Below are positions 60,271 through 64,000 of a DNA stretch of 64,000 nucleotides, in pieces. This DNA is from an uncultured Bacteroidales bacterium (lineage in GTDB: Bacteria; Bacteroidota; Bacteroidia; Bacteroidales; F082). The stretch lies in contig CAMJHP010000007.1 in assembly GCA_946405575.1 (NCBI GenBank), forward strand, positions 1 through 64,000. Direction: 5' to 3'. Both the position numbers and the translations under genes were made by a program. Below the pieces are notes generated by a model. That model searched no databases. It saw only the letters and a program-made list of their open reading frames with translations, and was not told where the DNA came from. How positions within the stretch are numbered: position 1 is the stretch's first letter; each line of letters opens with the position of its first letter.

Positions 60271-60278
60271 CAAAATTA
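60271..60278 (-). promoter_or_regulatory. -7 box of the surE-lpxB-comEC operon
   Basis: CAAAATTA on the plus strand (TAATTTTG on the minus strand), 18 bases before the ATG at 60253. Confidence 0.5.
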
Positions 60279-60299
60279 GGAAAAAAACTCACATCTATT

Positions 60300-60464
60300 A
60301 CAATGGTTTTGCCTTACGGCAAGAAATCCATATTTTTTGGGAAGATTTCCTAACGGCAAGAAATCCGTCAAAAATCAATTTGAAAAATCTAACAAATGAG
60401 AAATCAAGGATTTTTGAACGATTTTTTTCATTATTTGAAAGATTTCTTTGCGAAGCAAATCCCA
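60300..60464. repeat. ACGGCAAGAAATCC direct repeats and TTGCGAAGCAA hairpin
   Basis: ACGGCAAGAAATCC occurs twice (about 60316 and 60353). The right end has TTTCTTTGCGAAGCAAATCC, nearly the same as 19589-19612. It fills the surE-maf spacer and partly overlaps the end of maf. Confidence 0.45.
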
Positions 60465-61046
60465 TTAAAACCCTTTCAAGCATTGGAAAAGTTTTCGCGT
60501 TGGCAGACCCATCACGTTATAGAACGAACCTTCAAGTCCGCTGATGCCGACATAGCCAATCCACTCTTGGATGCCGTAGGCACCCGCCTTGTCGTAAGGT
60601 TTGCAATGCTCAATGTAATAATCGATTTCGTCAGCATCTAATTGGGCGAAAGTCACATTGGAACGAACAGCAAACGACTCTGTCTTTTCCGCCGAGCGCA
60701 CCGTCACACCCGTCACCACATGATGCGTCTTGCCTGAAAGCAATTGCAACATACGGGCAGCGTCGTCCCTATCCTTCGGCTTGCCCAAAATCTCTCCATC
60801 GCAAATGACGATTGTATCCGATGTAATCAACAGATAATCAGAGGGCAACTCATTATCAGCAAACGCCAATGACTTTTGCAGGCTCAAGAATTTAGGCACT
60901 TCATCCAAAGGCAAATCTGCAGGATAGTTTTCAGGCGTTTCCTTGGTCATAATCTCGAAGTCCACGCCCATTCCGCGCAGCAGTTCCTGCCGCCGCGGGG
61001 ATTTGGAGGCGAGGATTACGCAATATTGTTTAAGATTGGAAAGCAT
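60465..61046 (-). CDS. maf: Maf-family nucleotide pyrophosphatase
   Basis: 193 residues from ATG 61046 (MLSNLKQYCVILASKSPRRQ). The longer frame would overlap the antitoxin gene at 61072. SKSPRRQELL, ETPENYPAD, LITSDTIVICDGEILGKPKD (catalytic Asp), LSGKTHHVVTGVTV and DKAGAYGIQEWIG are the Maf/YhdE landmarks. The enzyme hydrolyses dTTP, UTP or modified nucleotides, acting as house-cleaning and possibly in septum control. It lies 25 bases after the HigA gene on the same strand. Confidence 0.95.
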   Translation of the reverse strand: MLSNLKQYCVILASKSPRRQELLRGMGVDFEIMTKETPENYPADLPLDEVPKFLSLQKSLAFADNELPSDYLLITSDTIVICDGEILGKPKDRDDAARMLQLLSGKTHHVVTGVTVRSAEKTESFAVRSNVTFAQLDADEIDYYIEHCKPYDKAGAYGIQEWIGYVGISGLEGSFYNVMGLPTRKLFQCLKGF

Positions 61047-61071
61047 ACTAAAAAGAAAAGATATGAATAAT

Positions 61072-61395
61072 TCAAAACGCTGCTGCAATCTTCCGAATAG
61101 ACTTCAGCCTACTGACAAAACTCTGATTACGCTTCGCAGTAATCACATCATAGCGAGTCTGCATAGCTAGAAGCGGCTCGGCATCAATGTCAAGGGCTGC
61201 ACTGATAAGCAAAGCAAGTTCGGTATTCAATGTACGTTTGCCGTTAAGTACCTCATTCAATTGCGTATAAGAAACACCTATCTGAGATGCCAACGCCCTT
61301 TGGGAAATGCCACGGTATTCTATCTCTTCCTTAATGATTTCACCCGGATGTGTCGGTTCAAAAGGTTCCATCTTGTTTGCTTCCATTGCTTTCAT
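61072..61395 (-). CDS. higA: HigA-type antitoxin
   Basis: 107 residues. The HigA signature EPTHPGEIIKEEIEYRGISQ starts a five-helix XRE domain (RALASQIGVSYTQLNEVLNG, KRTLNTELALLISAALDIDA). The C-terminal helix LAMQTRYDVITAKRNQSFVS is also typical. Antitoxin following toxin is the HigBA order. It starts 10 bases after the toxin frame and presumably is translated from the same mRNA. Its toxin carries an internal stop, so it may remain only as an autorepressor. Confidence 0.9.
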   Translation of the reverse strand: MKAMEANKMEPFEPTHPGEIIKEEIEYRGISQRALASQIGVSYTQLNEVLNGKRTLNTELALLISAALDIDAEPLLAMQTRYDVITAKRNQSFVSRLKSIRKIAAAF

Positions 61396-61405
61396 AATCT
61401 TGTAT

Positions 61406-61726
61406 TTATTGATAATGGTTACTTAATTTCATAATATTGCAAATTGTTGCGATTACTTCATTGTCTTGCTTTATCTCCTCAAACTCAATTCGATATTGGT
61501 CGTATACCCTTATCGAAGACAATCCGGCTTTATCACCAACCAATTTCTCATAGCGCAACGAGTTATACTTGGATAATGACAACACATTAGGGGTATCTAT
61601 CATCAAATCTACCACACTCTTATATTATTTCTTGACTACTTGCGGCTGATAACTGTGTTTCTTATCACCACTATCGCCTTTTTCGTACAAATTGCCAAGA
61701 TACTCTTTGTCAAACAAAACTTTCAT
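61406..61726 (-). pseudogene. higB: HigB-type toxin with internal stop codon
   Basis: The frame starts at ATG 61726: MKVLFDKEYLGNLYEKGDSG, DKKHSYQPQVVKK, then TAA at 61625-61627. It continues in the same phase as YKSVVDLMIDTPNVLSLSKY, NSLRYEKLVGDKAGLSSIRV, YDQYRIEFEE and ICNIMKLSNHYQ. Both halves match HigB/RelE-like toxins without a gap, so the TAA is a nonsense change (one base from CAA or AAA). A GTG at 61615 could restart translation to give a 69-residue C-terminal piece. Loss of the first helix and strand should abolish activity. The promoter and antitoxin are intact. Confidence 0.8.
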
Positions 61727-61746
61727 TCAAAGTTGATTTGATGCTG

Positions 61747-61754
61747 CAAAGATA
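61747..61754 (-). promoter_or_regulatory. -7 box of higBA
   Basis: CAAAGATA on the plus strand (TATCTTTG on the minus strand), 21 bases before the higB ATG at 61726. Confidence 0.55.
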
Positions 61755-61810
61755 AACAAAGATTTTGGATATTCACAAATTTGTGAACATTTTTCTTTTC
61801 AAGACAGCCA

Positions 61811-61852
61811 TAAAAAACGAATAGCGGAGGTGTTTGGTCTCCGCTATTCGTT
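61811..61852 (-). terminator. Terminator of the threonine dehydrogenase-KBL operon
   Basis: AACGAATAGCGGAG, 9-base loop, CTCCGCTATTCGTT. On the minus strand a run of T follows. It starts 19 bases after the stop at 61871. Confidence 0.88.
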
Positions 61853-61870
61853 CTTTTCTAAAAAAAGGCA

Positions 61871-62818
61871 TCACAGCAACTTCTTCTTCAAAGTCTCAAT
61901 CATGTCGACCGTCATCTTGTCGAGGTCGTACTTCGGGTTCCAGCCCCACTCCTTGCGGGCGCAGCTGTCGTCCATCTTGTTCGGCCAGCTGTCGGCGATG
62001 GCCTGACGGATCGGGTCGAACTTGTACTCCATCTCGAAGTTCGGATAGTATTTCTTGATGGCGTTGTAGATAATCTCCGGGTCGAAGCTCATGGCCGTCA
62101 CGTTGAACGAGTTGCGATGTACCAGCTTGGTCGGGTCGGCTTCCATAATGTCGACCATAGCATCCAGAGCGTCGGGCATATACATCATGTCCATATAGGT
62201 GCCTTTGCTGATGGGACAATAGAACTTCTCGCCTTTCACGGCAGCGTAGTAAATCTCCACAGCGTAGTCGGTGGTGCCACCGCCGGGCAAGGTCAAGTTG
62301 GAAATCAAGCCAGGGAAGCGGACGCTGCGCGTGTCCACACCAAAACGGGTGAAGTAGTAGTCGCTCAACAGTTCACCTGTGACTTTTGTCACGCCGTAGA
62401 TGGTGTTCGGGCGCTGGATGGTGTCCTGAGGCGTGTTGTCGTGCGGTGTGCTGGCACCGAAAGCGCCGATGGATGAAGGCGTGAAGACGGCGCAGTTGAA
62501 GATGCGGGCCGTTTCAAGGCAGTTCACCAAGGAGCCGATGCCGACGTTCCAGCCCAGCATAGGGTTCTTCTCAGCCGTGGCCGAAAGGATGGCAGCAAGG
62601 TTATAGATGGTGTCGATGTTGTAGCGTTTCACCACCTCAACGATTTGCATGATTTGCGTCGAGTCGATTCTTTCAAAAGGACCGGTCTCGGCAATCTCAC
62701 CGGTCAAAGGGCGAAGATCGCTCGCAACCACGTTTTCGTTTCCGTAAGTGCGACGAAGCTTCTTCACCAATTCTGTTCCGATCTGTCCGCCGGAACCAAC
62801 AATCAATATTTTTTTCAT
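61871..62818 (-). CDS. SDR-type L-threonine 3-dehydrogenase-like epimerase-family protein
   Basis: 315 residues, extended SDR. The NAD-binding loop is VGSGGQIGTELVKKL. YNLAAILSATAEKNP carries the family's Asn/Ala-Ala, TPSSIGAFG the catalytic Ser region, and TIYGVTKVTGELL the Tyr-Lys pair. SVRFPGLISN and GGTTDYAVEIYYAAVKGEKF form the substrate side. Bacteroidota threonine dehydrogenases of this type oxidise L-threonine to 2-amino-3-ketobutyrate. Placement 11 bases before the end of a KBL gene, which uses that product, supports this over sugar-nucleotide epimerase. Confidence 0.88.
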   Translation of the reverse strand: MKKILIVGSGGQIGTELVKKLRRTYGNENVVASDLRPLTGEIAETGPFERIDSTQIMQIVEVVKRYNIDTIYNLAAILSATAEKNPMLGWNVGIGSLVNCLETARIFNCAVFTPSSIGAFGASTPHDNTPQDTIQRPNTIYGVTKVTGELLSDYYFTRFGVDTRSVRFPGLISNLTLPGGGTTDYAVEIYYAAVKGEKFYCPISKGTYMDMMYMPDALDAMVDIMEADPTKLVHRNSFNVTAMSFDPEIIYNAIKKYYPNFEMEYKFDPIRQAIADSWPNKMDDSCARKEWGWNPKYDLDKMTVDMIETLKKKLL

Positions 62819-62829
62819 TTCAAGATTCC

Positions 62830-64000
62830 TTATTTCAAGATTCCTAATTCCTTACCAATCTTCACGAAGGCGGCGATGCACTTGTCGAGGTGCTCACGCT
62901 CGTGGGCGGCGCTCACCTGCACGCGGATACGGGCCTGTCCCTTCGGCACCACAGGATAGTAGAATCCCGTGACGAAGATGCCTTCTTCCTGCAACTTGGC
63001 GGCGAACTTCTGCGACAGCGGGGCGTCGTAGAGCATCACGGCGCAGATGGCGGATTGCGAAGGCTTGCAGTCGAAGCCGGCCTCGGTCATCTTCTTGATG
63101 AAGTAGGCGGTGTTTTCATGCAGCTTGTCCTGCAGGGCGTTGGTCTCGCTCATCATCTCGAACATACGGATGCCAGCGGCCACGAGGCCAGGAGCCATCG
63201 AGTTGGAGAACAGATACGGACGGCTGCGCTGACGCAACATGTCGATGATTTCCTTGCGACCTGTGGTGAAGCCACCCATGGCGCCGCCGAAGGCCTTGCC
63301 GAGGGTACCGGTCAGGATTTCGATCTTGCCACGGAGGTTGTAGTGCTCGGTCACACCACGACCCGTGCGACCGACCACACCAGCGGAGTGGCTCTCGTCG
63401 ACCATCACCATGGCGTTGTATTTCTGTGCCAGTTCATAGATCTTATCGAGCGGGCAGACATTGCCGTCCATCGAGAACACGCCGTCGGTGACGATGAGGC
63501 GGAAGCGGCAGCCTTGTGCATCTTGCAGTTGCTTCTCAAGGTCAGCCATGTCGGCGTTGGCATAGCGGAAACGTTGGGCCTTGCAGAGGCGCACGCCGTC
63601 GATGATGGAAGCGTGGTTCAGAGCGTCGGAGATGATAGCGTCATCGGGACCGAGCAGCGGCTCAAACACACCACCGTTGGCATCGAAGCAAGCGGCATAA
63701 AGGATGGTGTCTTCCGTGCCAAAGAACTCGGCAATCTTGGCTTCCAACTTCTTGTGGAGGTCTTGGCAACCACAGATAAAGCGGACAGAAGCCATACCAT
63801 AGCCACGGGCGTCCATACCATCCTTAGCGGCTTGAATCAGCTCGGGATTGTCGGCCAAACCGAGGTAGTTATTGGCGCAGAAGTTGAGGCAAACCTTGCC
63901 ACCAACCATAATTTCAGCGCCTTGGGCACTCTCGATGATGCGTTCACGTTTATAAAGGCCATCGGCTTCGATTTGAGCCAATTCCTTTTTCAGATACTCT
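62830..64000 (-). CDS. kbl: 2-amino-3-ketobutyrate CoA ligase (glycine C-acetyltransferase), start cut off
   Basis: 390 codons in the window. The frame continues past the right edge (EYLKKELAQIEADGLYKRER), and by comparison about 10 N-terminal residues are missing. PLP alpha-oxoamine synthase landmarks are FCANNYLGLADNPEL, CFDANGGVFEPLL, SDALNHASIIDGVRL, VDESHSAGVVG and the Schiff-base Lys in LTGTLGKAFGGAMGGF. It cleaves 2-amino-3-ketobutyrate with CoA to glycine and acetyl-CoA. With the dehydrogenase downstream it forms the two-step threonine degradation route. Confidence 0.96.
   Translation of the reverse strand, partial: EYLKKELAQIEADGLYKRERIIESAQGAEIMVGGKVCLNFCANNYLGLADNPELIQAAKDGMDARGYGMASVRFICGCQDLHKKLEAKIAEFFGTEDTILYAACFDANGGVFEPLLGPDDAIISDALNHASIIDGVRLCKAQRFRYANADMADLEKQLQDAQGCRFRLIVTDGVFSMDGNVCPLDKIYELAQKYNAMVMVDESHSAGVVGRTGRGVTEHYNLRGKIEILTGTLGKAFGGAMGGFTTGRKEIIDMLRQRSRPYLFSNSMAPGLVAAGIRMFEMMSETNALQDKLHENTAYFIKKMTEAGFDCKPSQSAICAVMLYDAPLSQKFAAKLQEEGIFVTGFYYPVVPKGQARIRVQVSAAHEREHLDKCIAAFVKIGKELGILK

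Noticed and set aside
61871-62818. UDP-glucose 4-epimerase
   Set aside because: The extended SDR fold fits, but direct linkage to KBL makes threonine dehydrogenase the better call.

Overview
The window is chromosomal DNA from a member of the phylum Bacteroidota, most likely order Bacteroidales. Three lines of evidence support this. Many genes lie shortly downstream of the TAnnTTTG promoter box typical of the phylum and lack Shine-Dalgarno sequences. Families largely confined to the phylum are present (DUF6089, DUF4290, a DUF2490/DUF4956/VTC operon, bamA followed by two ompH genes). The GATTCAAAATTC and TTAGC spacer repeats resemble those I know from Bacteroidales. Most of the sequence is ordinary core genome.

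Layout. 1-6.8 kb: an edge-cut secreted protein, a toxin-antitoxin pair whose toxin carries a stop codon, and a probable six-gene minus-strand operon around a VTC polyphosphate-polymerase-like protein and a DUF4956 membrane protein, then a MarR regulator. 7.0-10.6 kb: an alpha-oxoamine synthase divergent from a short-chain dehydrogenase (candidate sphingoid or sulfonolipid base synthesis) and a VOC protein. 10.6-21.4 kb: envelope and housekeeping genes on the minus strand (two OmpH, BamA, UppS, DUF6089, NadK, RsgA, DprA, LepA). 21.5-25.5 kb: two tandem paralogous surface lipoproteins. 25.7-31.1 kb: plus-strand RelA/SpoT homologue, Fur-family regulator, PurA and an ATP-grasp protein.

31.2-35.6 kb is the accessory part. 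It holds an orphan ParD antitoxin with a palindromic operator, a DUF262-HNH nuclease-like protein interrupted by a palindromic repeat, an EcoRI-type adenine methyltransferase, a spacer rich in inverted repeats, and an AAA/DUF4143 ATPase preceded by three palindromic repeats spaced exactly 40 bp. This is the best candidate for an undescribed system.

35.6-64 kb: a transglutaminase-like lipoprotein, rimP-nusA-infB with tRNA-Gln, a DUF2723 membrane protein, Lgt, MurA (active-site Cys replaced by Asp), DUF4290, a UvrD/PcrA helicase, an ECF sigma factor with a putative anti-sigma factor, PrfC, tRNA-Asp, a surE-small membrane protein-lpxB-comEC operon, Maf, a HigBA pair whose toxin also carries an internal stop, and a threonine dehydrogenase-KBL pair cut by the right edge.

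Themes: none of the three toxin-antitoxin loci retains an intact toxin. The RelA/SpoT protein keeps its hydrolase residues but has Gly at a catalytic Asp position of the synthetase. Several families of dispersed palindromic or AT-rich repeats fill the spacers and in two places run into coding sequence.
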